64,000 nt of DNA from an uncultured Senegalimassilia sp. (GCA_934630815.1 CAKTWI010000003.1:33756-97755); one strand, 5' to 3'. Numbered from the stretch's first letter, positions 8,358 through 18,269 are shown. Notes: a model not told the origin generated them from the letters alone. A program made the numbers and translations.

Positions 8358-9650
8358 TTACGCCCAGGCTCCGCGACCTGCGGCGGCCTTCGCGCCGATG
8401 TCGGAGCGCAGCTGCTTGCCCTCGAAGTTGATGACGTCACAGGCCTCGTAGGCTTTCTGGCGAGCGTCGTCGAACGTCTTGCCCAGCGCAACCACGTTGA
8501 GCACACGGCCACCGGCGGTGACGAGCTCGCCATCGGCATTACGGGCGGTGCCGGCATGGAACACCGTCACGCCATCCATGGCCTCGGCATCCTCAACACC
8601 CAGGATGACCTTGCCCTTCTCGTACTTGCCCGGATAGCCGGCGGAAGCCAGCACCACGCACACAGCCCACTGGTCGTCCCACTCGAGCTCGATGTCGTCG
8701 GGACGGCCTTCGGCCACGGCCATCATGACGTCGACCAGGTCGGTCTTCAGACGCGGCAGGACGACCTGCGTCTCGGGATCGCCGAAACGGGCGTTGTACT
8801 CCAGCACCTTCGGCCCCTCGGGCGTCAGCATGAAGCCGCCGTAGAGCACGCCGCGGTAATCGTTCTTGAAGGGCTCGCGCGCCGTTGCCGCCGCGGCGAC
8901 CTTCATCATGTGCGTCATGTCGGCAAGCTCCTCATCGGTGACGATGGGCACCGGGGAGTACACGCCCATGCCGCCCGTGTTCGGGCCGCGGTCGCCGTCG
9001 AAGGCGCGCTTGTGATCCTGGGCGGTTGCCATGCAGTGCGCCTTGCCGCCGGAGACGAACGCGAGCAGCGAGCACTCCGGGCCGGTGAGGCACTCCTCAA
9101 CGAGCACCTTCGTGCCCGCAGAGCCAAACGCGCCGTCGAAGCAGCTGCGCACGGCGTTCTCCGCCACCTCGATGGTATCGGCAACGACAACGCCCTTGCC
9201 AGCTGCCAGGCCGTCGGCCTTCACGACGACGGGAGCGCCCAGCTCGTGCACATACTCAAGTGCCGGCTCCAACTCGGTGAAGCTGCCATAGCGAGCCGTG
9301 GGAATGCCGTTGGCCTGCATGAACTCCTTGCTGTACGTCTTGCTACCCTCGAGCTGCGCACCCTGCGCATCGGGACCGAAGACCGCCACGCCAGCTTCGC
9401 GCAGCACGTCGGCCACGCCCGCCACCAACGGCGCTTCCGGGCCGATGACCACCAGGTCGATGGCGTTGCCCTTCACGAACTCCAGGACGGCCTGGCCATC
9501 CTCGGCGTTCAGGCCCTCCACGTTCTGCGCGACGGAGTCCGTTCCGCCGTTGCCCGGGGCCACGTACAGGTTGTCGGTACGGGGGGATTTCGCCAAGGCC
9601 CACGCAATGGCGTGCTCACGGCCGCCGCCGCCCAAAACCAAGATGTTCAT
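8358..9650 (-). CDS. purD: Phosphoribosylamine-glycine ligase (GAR synthetase)
   Basis: This 430-residue ATP-grasp enzyme joins phosphoribosylamine and glycine with ATP, the second step of purine synthesis. It starts [20 protein letters not shown], the N-domain signature. ATP-grasp motifs follow: [18 protein letters not shown], then [15 protein letters not shown], and [18 protein letters not shown], which carries the metal-binding residues. I chose the ATG at 9650 because GGAGG lies nine bases upstream and it gives the family length. The longer frame adds 24 unrelated residues. It follows purA by 123 bases on the same strand and may share its transcript, with a terminator hairpin beyond its end. 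Confidence 0.95.
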   Translation of the reverse strand: MNILVLGGGGREHAIAWALAKSPRTDNLYVAPGNGGTDSVAQNVEGLNAEDGQAVLEFVKGNAIDLVVIGPEAPLVAGVADVLREAGVAVFGPDAQGAQLEGSKTYSKEFMQANGIPTARYGSFTELEPALEYVHELGAPVVVKADGLAAGKGVVVADTIEVAENAVRSCFDGAFGSAGTKVLVEECLTGPECSLLAFVSGGKAHCMATAQDHKRAFDGDRGPNTGGMGVYSPVPIVTDEELADMTHMMKVAAAATAREPFKNDYRGVLYGGFMLTPEGPKVLEYNARFGDPETQVVLPRLKTDLVDVMMAVAEGRPDDIELEWDDQWAVCVVLASAGYPGKYEKGKVILGVEDAEAMDGVTVFHAGTARNADGELVTAGGRVLNVVALGKTFDDARQKAYEACDVINFEGKQLRSDIGAKAAAGRGAWA

Positions 9651-9773
9651 GTAACTAACCCTCCATTTCCAGCTCTCGGATAATATGCGTGTGCGGGACC
9701 GCAGATTCATGCAGCCCCGCACGGGATTCGCTTCGCTATTCAGTGACAGCAGTCCATCAAGTTTATCGACGCC

Positions 9774-11084
9774 TTACCAGCCGCGCATGATGGTCTGGTC
9801 GCGATCGGGGCCGACGGCCACGATGCTGATGGGCACGCCCACCTTCTTCTCGAGATACTCCACGTAGCTCTTGGCGTTCTCCGGCAGCTCGTCGAACGTG
9901 CGGCAGGAAGTGATGTCCTCGCCCTTCCAGCCAGGCAGCTCCTCGTACACGGGCTTGGCGTGGAACAGCACGCTCTGCTGCATGGGGAAGTAATCGTAAC
10001 GCTCGCCGTTGCACTCGTAGGCCACGCACACCTTGATGGTGTCGAAGGCGGAAAGCACATCGAGCTTGGTCAGGGCCACGTCGGTCAGGCCGTTGACATC
10101 GGCGGCGTAGCGCGCGATGACGGCGTCGAACCAACCGCAGCGGCGCTTGCGGCCCGTGGTCACGCCATACTCATGGCCGACCTGGCACAGCGTCTCGCCT
10201 TCCTCGGCCTCAAGGCCTTCGCCGCCGTCCTCGGCGTACGTCAGCTCGGTGGGGAAAGGACCGCCGCCGACGCGGGTGATGTAGGCCTTCTGGATGCCCA
10301 GCACGCGGTCGATGTTGACCGGGCCCACGCCCGAACCGGTAGCAGCGCCGCCGGCGCAGCAGGAAGAGGACGTGACGTAGGGATACGTGCCGTGGTCGAT
10401 GTCGAGCAGGGTGCCCTGCGCGCCCTCGAACAGGATGGACTTGCCCTCGCGCACGGCGTTGTTCAGCATCTGGCTGGTCTCGGCCATGTACGGCTTGAGG
10501 ATGCGGGCGTACGGCAGGTACTCCTCGCAGATCTCCTCGACCGTGTAGGTGTGCAGGCCGTAGATCTTCTCCAGGATGGCATTCTTCTGAATCAGGGCGG
10601 TTTCGACCTTCAGGCGGAAGATCTTCTCGTCCATGAGGTCCTGGATGCGGATACCCTTGCGAGCCACCTTGTCCTGGTAGCACGGGCCGATGCCGCGCTT
10701 GGTGGTGCCGATCTTATGATCGCCCAGGCTCTTCTCATCGGCGCCGTCGAGATCCTTGTGATACGGCATGATGACATGCGCGTCGCAGCTGATCTTGAGG
10801 TTCTTGCAGGAGATACCCTCGGCCTCGAGCATGGCCATTTCCTTGACCAGCACGCCGGGGTCGACCACCACGCCGTTGCCGATGACGGGAATGGCGTTCT
10901 CGTACATGACGCCGGAGGGCATCAGGTGAAGCGCCAGCTTCTTGTCGCCGTGGATAACGGTATGGCCTGCGTTGTTGCCGCCCTGATAACGGACGACGTA
11001 ATCGTATTCGCTAGCAATGAGATCGGTGATCTTGCCTTTACCTTCGTCGCCCCATTGGGCGCCAACCAGAACGGTGCTGGGCAT
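9774..11084 (-). CDS. purA: Adenylosuccinate synthetase
   Basis: This 436-residue enzyme makes adenylosuccinate from IMP, aspartate and GTP, the first step of AMP synthesis. The start [20 protein letters not shown] holds the GTP P-loop (GDEGKGK) and the catalytic Asp. [11 protein letters not shown] then carries the catalytic His. [34 protein letters not shown] and [14 protein letters not shown] follow in the usual order. The ATG at 11084 gives the standard length, with GAAAGGA upstream. It begins 45 bases after the YhaN-like gene on the same strand, so a dnaB-yhaO-yhaN-purA transcript is plausible. Confidence 0.96.
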   Translation of the reverse strand: MPSTVLVGAQWGDEGKGKITDLIASEYDYVVRYQGGNNAGHTVIHGDKKLALHLMPSGVMYENAIPVIGNGVVVDPGVLVKEMAMLEAEGISCKNLKISCDAHVIMPYHKDLDGADEKSLGDHKIGTTKRGIGPCYQDKVARKGIRIQDLMDEKIFRLKVETALIQKNAILEKIYGLHTYTVEEICEEYLPYARILKPYMAETSQMLNNAVREGKSILFEGAQGTLLDIDHGTYPYVTSSSCCAGGAATGSGVGPVNIDRVLGIQKAYITRVGGGPFPTELTYAEDGGEGLEAEEGETLCQVGHEYGVTTGRKRRCGWFDAVIARYAADVNGLTDVALTKLDVLSAFDTIKVCVAYECNGERYDYFPMQQSVLFHAKPVYEELPGWKGEDITSCRTFDELPENAKSYVEYLEKKVGVPISIVAVGPDRDQTIMRGW

Positions 11085-11129
11085 GTGTGCGCATCCTTTC
11101 GATAACAGTGTCGCAACCCTCACAGTGTA

Positions 11130-13307
11130 CTACAGAACCACTTCGGTAAGGCCCGGATCGGCCACGCGCATGGTTTCAACGATTTCTTCATGGCAGGTCA
11201 GCAAAATGACCTGACGATGGCACGCCAGCTGGGCCAACGCCTTCGCCGCACCCGCACGGCGCTGGGAATCGAAGTTCACCAGGATGTCGTCCGCGATGAT
11301 GGGAACGGCGCGTCCCACGTTGTCGGCGGTGACGAGCAGCGCGATGCGCAGCGCCAGGTACAGCTGCTGGCACGTGCCCAGCGACAGATGCACGGGCTCG
11401 CGCACGGTGCGCAGCGCGTCGGTCACCTGAAGACGGCCGTCGGCGCTCATGGACACCTTCACCCACTTGCCATCGGTCATCAAGCTGAGCAGCTCGCTTG
11501 CGCGGGCGTACACCTCGGGCTGGCTTTTGCTCTCCCACGACGCGATGGCCGCCTCGAGCATATGGCGCGCCAGCAGCAGCTTCGCGAACTCCATGGCCGC
11601 CTCGTCGCGGCGCGTTTGGAGCTGCTGGGCCTGAAGCTTCAGCTCGTCGAAGCTGCGCTCGCCCTTCGCTTGGGAAAGCAGCTGGCGAAGCTCGCCGTAG
11701 CGGCGGTTCAGGTGCTCGCTCGTCTCCATCAGACCCTCGCGCTGACGCGTTTTGCGCGCGATGAAGGCGTCCACGGCCTCGAGCGTTCCGCGTTCGCGGC
11801 GCATGCCGATCTCCGCGTACAGGCCCTCACGCGTTTCACGGGCCCTCTCAAGCGACTCCTCCAACGCCGTGCGGCGTGATACGAGCGCCTGCTTGCGCTG
11901 CACGTACAGGGCGTTCTCCGCGCGAACGTCCTTCGCCTCATCAAGCAGCGCACGAGCGTGGCGCAGGGAATCCTTCGCCTCGGAAAGCCCCGCGGCGGCA
12001 AGCTCGGCCTGCACGGCCTGGCGTTGTTTCCCCTGTTCGGCCAGGCATGCTTCCAGCTTCTTCTTGTCCTGCAGCATGACCCAGTGCCGGTCCTGAACGC
12101 GTTGGGAGCGCTCATCTCCTTTCCTGCCCGGCTTGAACAGCATGATCAGCGAGGCAGCGGCGAGCACCACTGCCACCAGCACCAGGAAAAAGCCCAGCGC
12201 GGTGAACGACAGGCTGGTGATCTCGCGGCCATGCATGAACAGCGGGATGCCCGCGAACATGAAGGCCACAGGCAGCGCCACGGAAAGACCGATCTGCACG
12301 CGCTGCTGACGGCGTGCGCGCATGCTCTCATCCTGCTCATCCTGCGTTTCGAGCATCGCCTCGTAGGCCGCCTTCGAAGTTGCGTAGTTGTCGCGCGCTA
12401 AGTCGACGGCGTGCTCCGTCTTCGCCTCCTGGACGGCAAGCGCCTCGATGCGATCGCGCAGATGGCGTTCCTCAGTGGCCGTGATGCCCGCCAGCTCCTC
12501 GGGATGCTCGCGCTGTGCCAGCCTATGCTCGCAGCGCAGGCTCTCCTCCTGAGCGCGCAGATCGGCGATCTTCTCCTGCAGCTCGGCTTCGTCGGCCTCG
12601 GTCTTCTCCAGCGTTTTGCGATTCGCCTTCAGCGTCTCGATGGAAGTGTTCAGGTCGCTAATCTTCGCCAGCAGCTCGTCGCGCTGCGGCTTCAGCTCGG
12701 CGAACTCGCGGTCTTCGCGCTTCAAGCGCTCTACGCGGTCGGACTCGGCGGCGATGCGGCGACGCAGCTCGTCCTGCTCCGATTCGAGCTTCACCAGCGA
12801 TTTCTCGGACGCGGCGGCCTTTGAGGTGAACTGTGCCAGGCGATCTTGCAGCGCTATCAACGCATGCGCCGGGGAAGCACCCGTGCCGGAACCGGCCGTG
12901 AGCAGCTTTGCCGTCACATCGGTGGTGTTGCGCAGCTGGCGCAGCTCGTCGCTGGTCAGGCTGAACATGGTGCGGTACGTTTCGCGGTCGATGTCGTCGG
13001 CGACCGACGCGTCGCCCTGCAACCCATCGGCATTGCGGATGCGCGAGACTCGCGATGCCTCCGAGCCGTCCTCGTTGGCAAAGAACAGCGTTCCCGCACG
13101 TTCGGCGTTATCGGGCTTATAGGTGTTGCGTTGGCCGCGGGCCTCTTCCCAACCGAACAGGACGCCACCTACGAACTGGGCAAACGTGGTCTTGCCGGCC
13201 TCGTTGCGGCCGAACACCACGTTCATGCCCGGCCCGAACGGCCCGATCAGGCGGTTAGAGAACGCGCCGAACGCGTCCATCTTGATATGTTCCAGATACT
13301 TGCCCAC
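11130..13307 (-). CDS. YhaN/Rad50-like SMC-type ATPase with a membrane hairpin
   Basis: This 725-residue protein has a split ABC-type ATPase head like Rad50/SbcC. The Walker A GRNEAGKT is at residues 33-40 and a long coiled coil runs from about 160 to 335. A second coiled coil follows, and the C-terminus holds the signature-like SLGTCQQLYLALR and the Walker B VPIIADDILVNFD. Where Rad50 has its zinc hook, this protein has two hydrophobic spans (about 339-358 and 368-391), so the coil tip is probably anchored in the membrane. The related B. subtilis YhaN family pairs with the nuclease YhaO. The start is a GTG sharing one base with the stop of the upstream nuclease gene (TAGTG), a sign of coupling. 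The expected role is DNA end processing or repair near the membrane; this is inferred. Confidence 0.8.
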   Translation of the reverse strand: MGKYLEHIKMDAFGAFSNRLIGPFGPGMNVVFGRNEAGKTTFAQFVGGVLFGWEEARGQRNTYKPDNAERAGTLFFANEDGSEASRVSRIRNADGLQGDASVADDIDRETYRTMFSLTSDELRQLRNTTDVTAKLLTAGSGTGASPAHALIALQDRLAQFTSKAAASEKSLVKLESEQDELRRRIAAESDRVERLKREDREFAELKPQRDELLAKISDLNTSIETLKANRKTLEKTEADEAELQEKIADLRAQEESLRCEHRLAQREHPEELAGITATEERHLRDRIEALAVQEAKTEHAVDLARDNYATSKAAYEAMLETQDEQDESMRARRQQRVQIGLSVALPVAFMFAGIPLFMHGREITSLSFTALGFFLVLVAVVLAAASLIMLFKPGRKGDERSQRVQDRHWVMLQDKKKLEACLAEQGKQRQAVQAELAAAGLSEAKDSLRHARALLDEAKDVRAENALYVQRKQALVSRRTALEESLERARETREGLYAEIGMRRERGTLEAVDAFIARKTRQREGLMETSEHLNRRYGELRQLLSQAKGERSFDELKLQAQQLQTRRDEAAMEFAKLLLARHMLEAAIASWESKSQPEVYARASELLSLMTDGKWVKVSMSADGRLQVTDALRTVREPVHLSLGTCQQLYLALRIALLVTADNVGRAVPIIADDILVNFDSQRRAGAAKALAQLACHRQVILLTCHEEIVETMRVADPGLTEVVL

Positions 13308-14593
13308 TAGCGCTCTTCCCCTTGCGACAGCATATCGAGCACCAGGTCCTCGGCCTGCTCCGACAACTTCCCCACCTTGCCGGCGCAGCTCGACGGCATC
13401 TGCAGCCCCCGATCGAGGAACTCCTGCTGCAGGAAGGCCACCTGCTCTTCGGGAAGGGATCGCTGAGTCTCGGCCACGCGCAAAAACACCGCCGGGAACA
13501 GTCCTTCCTCGCGCAGGGCCTTCTTGTCGCGCGGCTCCCGCGTTTCATCGAGCATGGTGTCGCAGAAAAACGACGCATACGAATCGTTCACGTGCTTGCG
13601 CAGGTCCTCGAGCACATCGGGACGGGAAAGCACCTCGTGAAGCGCGGTCGTGCCCGTCAACGCGATGCGCGAGATCATCTCCTCGCAGTGCGCTTTGCCG
13701 TTCGCACGGAACAGCTCCCGAATGATCAGGTCGCTGATCTCGGGCAACGTGGTGCAATCGGACACGTCCACGCGCAGGCGCTGCCATACCACGCTTGCCG
13801 TGGGGATGAATTCAAGCTGCGGGACCGCGCCTTGGGAAAGCGTGACCAGCTGCGCTCCGCGCGGGCCCGTTTCCTTGATGTCGCGCCCCTGGATGCACCC
13901 CGAGAACGCGATGCGGGGACCATCCTCGCCAGGGTGGATGTATCGCATGTGGATATGCCCGCACGCCCAGTAATCCATGCCGGCGGAAAGCAGCACCGAG
14001 GGGTTGACCGGCGCTTTCACGGGGTCCAAGTTCAGCCCGGTATGCAGCATGCCGATGGCGAAGGGGACCTGCGCAACGTCAGGTTCGCGCTGCTGAAGGG
14101 CCGCAAGCGCCGCATTTCGCGTGATGCCGTCGGCGATGCATTCGTCTATGGGCCACGATTGGTTGTAGTATCCGCGGCCGCCGATGATGCAAAGCGGCTT
14201 CCCGTTGCGCCTGAACAGCTCGAAACCCGGCTTGTCCGCCGGTAGCATATGGACGTTCTCCGGCAAGGAGAACGTGCTTTGCTGCCAGGAGGTGTAGGGA
14301 TCGTGGTTGCCCGTGATCAGGTACACGGGGATTCCCGCTTTTCCCAGCGTGCGCATTCCCTCGAAGAATCGCAGGTAGTCGCCGTATGATGCGCGCGACG
14401 CGTCGAACACGTCGCCCGAGATGACCACGAAGTCCACCTTGCGGGAGACTGCCGTGTCTATGACGCGATCGAATGCTTCAGCGATGGCCTGCACCAATCG
14501 GGCAGCCCACGCAGGCGACACCTTGGAAAGGCCGCGGAAAGGCGCGCCAAGGTGAAGATCGGCGGTGTGGAGGAATGTCAGGCTCTCAGTCAT
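13307..14593 (-). CDS. YhaO/SbcD-like metallophosphoesterase nuclease
   Basis: This 428-residue protein has all calcineurin-like phosphoesterase motifs in order: LHTADLHLGAPF (DxH), VVISGDVFDAS (GDxxD), YLITGNHDPYT (GNHD) and YWACGHIHMRY (GHxH), all in the first ~220 residues. The C-terminal part is a helical cap region. Its pairing with the SMC-like ATPase gene, whose start overlaps its stop by one base, makes it the nuclease half of an SbcCD/Mre11-Rad50-like complex, closest in type to YhaO of Firmicutes. It follows dnaB by 35 bases on the same strand, so replication and end-processing functions may be co-transcribed. The actual DNA substrate is not visible from sequence. Confidence 0.85.
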   Translation of the reverse strand: MTESLTFLHTADLHLGAPFRGLSKVSPAWAARLVQAIAEAFDRVIDTAVSRKVDFVVISGDVFDASRASYGDYLRFFEGMRTLGKAGIPVYLITGNHDPYTSWQQSTFSLPENVHMLPADKPGFELFRRNGKPLCIIGGRGYYNQSWPIDECIADGITRNAALAALQQREPDVAQVPFAIGMLHTGLNLDPVKAPVNPSVLLSAGMDYWACGHIHMRYIHPGEDGPRIAFSGCIQGRDIKETGPRGAQLVTLSQGAVPQLEFIPTASVVWQRLRVDVSDCTTLPEISDLIIRELFRANGKAHCEEMISRIALTGTTALHEVLSRPDVLEDLRKHVNDSYASFFCDTMLDETREPRDKKALREEGLFPAVFLRVAETQRSLPEEQVAFLQQEFLDRGLQMPSSCAGKVGKLSEQAEDLVLDMLSQGEER

Positions 14594-14628
14594 AGCTTCA
14601 GTTTACCCCGGCCCCGTCGTTGCGTGCG

Positions 14629-16041
14629 CTACATATAGTCGGGAACGCGCGAATCGTCGATGAAGTCCATGAAGCGCGTGTATTCCGCGTTGAAGGCGAG
14701 CGTGATATCGCGCGTGGGACCGTTGCGGTGCTTGGCGACGATCAGCTCAGCGGTACCCAGGTCGGGACGGTCCTCGCTTTCCGCCTCCATCTCGTCCATG
14801 CTTCGGTCGATGAACATGACGATGTCGGCGTCCTGCTCGATAGCGCCGGATTCACGCAGGTCGGACAGCATCGGACGCTTCTTGCCGCGCATCTCCACGG
14901 CACGGGAAAGCTGCGACAGTGCGATGACGGGCATATCCATTTCCTTGGCAAGCACCTTCAAACCACGGGAAATCTCGGCGACCTCAACGGCGCGGTTACC
15001 GTCGCGGCGCGCCTGCGGCGGCTGCATCAGCTGCAAGTAGTCGACGATAATCAGGCCCTTTTCAGCGTCGCGCAGCTCACGCCGTGCCTTCGCGCGCAAC
15101 TCCAGGATGGAAAGGGCCGGCGTGTCGTCGAACTCGATCTTCAGTTTGGAAAGATTGCTGGATGCCTCGATGATGGCGGCCCAGTCCGCGTCCTGCACCT
15201 GGCCGGCGCGCAGCTTCGACAAGCTCACGCGCGCCTCGGAAGCAAGGACACGTTGCACCAGCTGGGAGGCGCTCATTTCCAGCGACAAGAACGCCACGGT
15301 GGCGCCCAGTTTCGCCGCGCTCGTGCACAGGTTCAGGGCGAAGGCCGTCTTGCCTACACCAGGACGAGCCGCAAGGATGACCAAGTCGCCGCCGCGGAAG
15401 CCGTGGAACAGATCGTCCACGTCCTTGAAACCCGACGCAACGCCCGAAATCTTGTTTTCCTGCGCTGCCATCTCCTGCAGTTCTTCGAAAGCATCCACCA
15501 GCAGCGTATCGATGCCGGTAAACGCACTGGACACGCGCTTCTCCGTAACCGCGAACAGCGTTTTCTCCGCCTGCTCCACAACGACGCCCAGGTCGTCGGG
15601 GGCATCGTAGGCAAGCGAGCGAATCTCACCGGATGCGCGGATAAGATCGCGCAGGATGGACGTGCGCTTGACGATCTCAACGTGATTCTGCCAATTGACC
15701 AGGGCGAACGAATTGCTGGCGAGCTCCAGGATGTACGCCTGGCCGCCAACGGCCTCAAGCTGGCCCGATGCCTTCAGGTTATCGGCAACCGAGATTTGGT
15801 CAAGCGGGATGTGACGCGTGTAAAGATCGAGCATGGCCTCGAAAATGCGCTGATGGGCAGCTCGATAGAAGTTGTCAGGGATAAGTTTGGCGGCAACGTC
15901 CTCGATGGCTTCCTGATTGAGCAGGCACGCCGCCAACACCGATTTCTCAGCTTCTATGTTCTGGGGCTCCATTTTGCGGATCGAGGAGCTCTCAGGCACC
16001 TCAGGGGCGAAATCAGGATTGTAGGGAACGTCAACGGGCAT
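14629..16041 (-). CDS. dnaB: Replicative DNA helicase DnaB
   Basis: This 470-residue protein is the ring helicase of the replication fork. The N-terminal collar domain contains PQNIEAEKSVLAACLLNQEAI. The RecA-like motor follows, with the Walker A RPGVGKTAFALN, then VAFLSLEMSA, the Walker B-like LIIVDYLQLM and the DnaB signature SQLSRAVEMRGKKRPMLSDL. The ATG at 16041 is preferred because AAAGG lies eight bases before it. The ATG at 16050 abuts that site too closely. Terminator and spacing place it after rplI but in a separate unit, leading into the YhaO/YhaN pair. In this lineage the loader is likely DciA, whose candidate gene lies at 30918-31508. Confidence 0.96.
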   Translation of the reverse strand: MPVDVPYNPDFAPEVPESSSIRKMEPQNIEAEKSVLAACLLNQEAIEDVAAKLIPDNFYRAAHQRIFEAMLDLYTRHIPLDQISVADNLKASGQLEAVGGQAYILELASNSFALVNWQNHVEIVKRTSILRDLIRASGEIRSLAYDAPDDLGVVVEQAEKTLFAVTEKRVSSAFTGIDTLLVDAFEELQEMAAQENKISGVASGFKDVDDLFHGFRGGDLVILAARPGVGKTAFALNLCTSAAKLGATVAFLSLEMSASQLVQRVLASEARVSLSKLRAGQVQDADWAAIIEASSNLSKLKIEFDDTPALSILELRAKARRELRDAEKGLIIVDYLQLMQPPQARRDGNRAVEVAEISRGLKVLAKEMDMPVIALSQLSRAVEMRGKKRPMLSDLRESGAIEQDADIVMFIDRSMDEMEAESEDRPDLGTAELIVAKHRNGPTRDITLAFNAEYTRFMDFIDDSRVPDYM

Positions 16042-16353
16042 GCTGCTCATCCTTTCTTGTATCCGGCTTATCATACCGCACTCGGAGTTGCGCCGCGGAT
16101 ACCGCATGGCGTCACCTGAACACCGACAGAAGCGCTAAGCAAGATTGGTGCTCCTCACACCGCCTAAATCTCTGCCAGGCAATAATGCACCCCCCCTTCA
16201 CCTGAAACAGCGATAAGCGCCATGTGATATGCCCAAGTAGGAGACACGCGCCCCTTTAACCGTTACGTGGATGAAGATTCGCTAATGGCTCCTAAATAAA
16301 AATCCCCCGCACATGAGTGCGGGGGATTTGCTAGTTCGCTTTAAAGCGCTGAG
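16042..16353. other. Gap between rplI and dnaB
   Basis: It holds the rplI terminator at 16301-16328. The rest shows no gene and should hold the dnaB promoter, which I cannot place. Confidence 0.5.
16301..16328 (-). terminator. rplI terminator
   Basis: A perfect 12-bp stem (aatcccccgcac / gtgcgggggatt) with a 4-base loop lies 25 bases past rplI. The minus strand continues TTTTATTTAGG. Confidence 0.9.
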
Positions 16354-16881
16354 TTATTCAGCGGCCTCTTCAGCAGCAGCCTCCTCGGCGACAGCCTCGG
16401 TCTCGACCTCTTCGGCCTCTTCCTCGGCAGCAACCTCGTCGATGCCCACCAGCAGCGTAACCGTGGCCTTGATGTCACGGTAGATGGAGATGACGACCTC
16501 GTGCTGACCGGCGGTCTTGATGGCCTTGCCAGCCTCGATGCGACGGCGGTCGATCTCCACGCCCAGAGCCTCCTTGATGGCCTCGGCGATCTGGGTGGCG
16601 GTGACGGAGCCGAACAGCTGGCCCTCTTCGCCGACCTTCGCGTCGACCTTCACGGAAGCACCGTCGAGCACGGACTTCAGCTTGTCAGCATCGGCCAGGC
16701 GAGTAGCCTCGCGCTTGGCGATGTTGTTCTTGCGCATCTCCAGCTGCTTCAGGTTGCCCTTCGTAGCCAGGATGGCGATGCCCTGAGGCATCAGGTAGTT
16801 GTTGGCAAAACCGGGGGCCACGTCCACGACGTCGCCTTCGCCGCCCTTGCCCTTGAGCTCTTGGAGCAGGATGACTTTCAT
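16354..16881 (-). CDS. rplI: Ribosomal protein bL9
   Basis: The protein begins MKVILLQELKGKGGEGDVVD, the classic bL9 N-terminal domain with its glycine-rich loop, followed by PGFANNYLMPQGIA, a long central helix and the C-terminal rRNA-binding domain. At 175 residues it is about 25 longer than usual. The extra part is a C-terminal run of Glu and Ala ending VAEEAAAEEAAE, an acidic tail of unknown purpose. It is last in the rpsF-ssb-rpsR-rplI group and is followed by a strong terminator. Confidence 0.97.
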   Translation of the reverse strand: MKVILLQELKGKGGEGDVVDVAPGFANNYLMPQGIAILATKGNLKQLEMRKNNIAKREATRLADADKLKSVLDGASVKVDAKVGEEGQLFGSVTATQIAEAIKEALGVEIDRRRIEAGKAIKTAGQHEVVISIYRDIKATVTLLVGIDEVAAEEEAEEVETEAVAEEAAAEEAAE

Positions 16882-16896
16882 GGTTCCTCCTTGCGC

Positions 16897-17157
16897 CTAG
16901 CGATTGCGGCGGTCGCCGCGGCCGCTAATTGCGGGAACCGCGTAGGGCATCAGAGCCATCTCGCGAGCGCGCTTCACGGCGTTCGCGATGTCACGCTGGT
17001 GCTGGGTGCAGGCACCCGTCACGCGGCGCGGCTTGATCTTCCCGCGGTCGGTAACATACTTGCGCAGCATCTGAGTATCTTTGTAGTCGATGTACTCCGC
17101 GTCCTCTTTGCAGAACTGGCAGTACTTGCGACGAGGCTGCTTCGCGTAGTCGGACAT
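16897..17157 (-). CDS. rpsR: Ribosomal protein bS18
   Basis: This 86-residue small-subunit protein pairs with bS6 on 16S rRNA. It has the conserved core [19 protein letters not shown] followed by [19 protein letters not shown]. The N-terminus carries CQFCKED, a CxxC pair, and CTQH lies further on. These together suggest the zinc-binding (C+) form of bS18. It sits between ssb and rplI with gaps of 18 and 15 bases, the usual order for this operon. Confidence 0.97.
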   Translation of the reverse strand: MSDYAKQPRRKYCQFCKEDAEYIDYKDTQMLRKYVTDRGKIKPRRVTGACTQHQRDIANAVKRAREMALMPYAVPAISGRGDRRNR

Positions 17158-17175
17158 TTGGTAAACCTCTTTCGC

Positions 17176-17643
17176 TTAAAACGGGATGTCTTCGTCGTAA
17201 ACCGAAGCAGAGGCATCTACGATCGGAGCTGCAACGGGAGCGGCCATCGGAGCGGGCTGCGGGGCATAACCTGCGGTCATACCGTTGTCGTAACCCTGGT
17301 TGGCGTTGTTGCCGTTGCGGCTGGACATGAACTCCAACTCGTCGACGATCACTTCAAGCTTGCTGCGGCGCTGACCATCGCGCTCCCACGAGCTGTAACG
17401 AAGCTTGCCCTCGATGGCCACTTTCGTGCCCTTCGTAAGGTAGGGCTGCAGCTTCTCGCCACGGGTGCCGAACATGGTGCAGTCGACGAAGTTCGGGTAG
17501 TCCTCCCATTCGCCGGTCTGCTGATTCTTGCGGCGGTCGTTGACCGCAACGCCGAACCCCAGGATGGCCATACCGCTTTGCGTGGAACGAATTTCGGCGT
17601 CGCGCGTAAGATTTCCGCTGATCATGACACGATTGATGCTCAT
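17176..17643 (-). CDS. ssb: Single-stranded DNA-binding protein
   Basis: This 155-residue SSB has an N-terminal OB fold (MSINRVMISGNLTRDAEIR, then WEDYPNFVDCTMFGTRGEKL). A flexible linker rich in Asn, Gly, Pro and Ala follows. The C-terminus ends in the acidic tip YDEDIPF, the peptide that docks replication and repair partners. It coats single-stranded DNA during replication. It lies between rpsF and rpsR, the standard arrangement, and is probably co-transcribed with both. Confidence 0.97.
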   Translation of the reverse strand: MSINRVMISGNLTRDAEIRSTQSGMAILGFGVAVNDRRKNQQTGEWEDYPNFVDCTMFGTRGEKLQPYLTKGTKVAIEGKLRYSSWERDGQRRSKLEVIVDELEFMSSRNGNNANQGYDNGMTAGYAPQPAPMAAPVAAPIVDASASVYDEDIPF

Positions 17644-17692
17644 GTGTATCTACCTCTTCTCATGCTGGGACCTTGTGGGCCCCTACGTAATC

Positions 17693-17986
17693 CTATTCGC
17701 GGTCGGTGCGCTTCACGATCATGTGGCGAACAACGACATCAGAGATGCGCAGCACGCGATCGAGTTCTGCAACCTCGGCGGGATCAGCATGGAAATCGAT
17801 GAGGGTGTAGACACCGTCGGTCAGACCATTGATCTCGTAAGCGAGTTTACGCTTGCCCCACTCGTCAACGTTGTCGACGGAACCCTCAGCGGACGTGATA
17901 ATGCCCTGGATACGATTCATCGTATTTGCACGGGTTTCCTCGTCGGTAGACGGAGCAATAATAAACAGCAGTTCGTAAGCCTTCAT
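17693..17986 (-). CDS. rpsF: Ribosomal protein bS6
   Basis: This 97-residue protein binds the central domain of 16S rRNA with bS18. MKAYELLFIIAPSTDEE and WGKRKLAYEINGLTDGVYTLIDF are characteristic. It is first in the rpsF-ssb-rpsR-rplI operon and has a very strong ribosome binding site (AAAGGAGGTGA). A hairpin in its leader (18013-18041) may be the bS6:bS18 feedback site. Confidence 0.97.
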   Translation of the reverse strand: MKAYELLFIIAPSTDEETRANTMNRIQGIITSAEGSVDNVDEWGKRKLAYEINGLTDGVYTLIDFHADPAEVAELDRVLRISDVVVRHMIVKRTDRE

Positions 17987-18012
17987 CAGCTCACCTCCTT
18001 TGGACTTTACGG

Positions 18013-18041
18013 CCCCGGGCTGGTGAAGGCATACACCGGGG
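18013..18041 (-). promoter_or_regulatory. Candidate bS6:bS18 autoregulatory hairpin
   Basis: On the minus strand CCCCGG and CCGGGG close a 17-base loop, 26 bases before the rpsF start and before its strong ribosome binding site. Leaders of rpsF in many phyla carry a structure bound by the S6:S18 complex. The position fits; I have not matched the detailed consensus. Confidence 0.4.
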
Positions 18042-18228
18042 CAGGAATTAGCCTGACTATATTATCAAGCCCGATTCCTCAATGCCAGCCTTTCACCTTG
18101 CTTTCTTCCTTCTGCACCGTTTCAACACATCGCCGCACCTCAGACGGCAGGCCCCTGCTCCACAGCCCGCCGTCTGCCCGCATCTCCAACTATAGGCACG
18201 CCATCTTGCAGAACCCTTGTCGAAATGA

Positions 18229-18269
18229 CGAAGGCGGTTCACCTGAACCTTGCAGGTGAACCGCCTTCG
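18229..18269 (-). terminator. Terminator of the acidic orphan gene
   Basis: A perfect 17-bp stem (cgaaggcggttcacctg) with a 7-base loop lies about 60 bases past the gene at 18329. The T-run is poor. Confidence 0.65.

Noticed and set aside
9691-9722. A gtgcggg / cccgcac hairpin between purA and purD as a terminator
   Set aside because: The 7-bp stem has a long loop and no T-run. It may be chance or weak attenuation.
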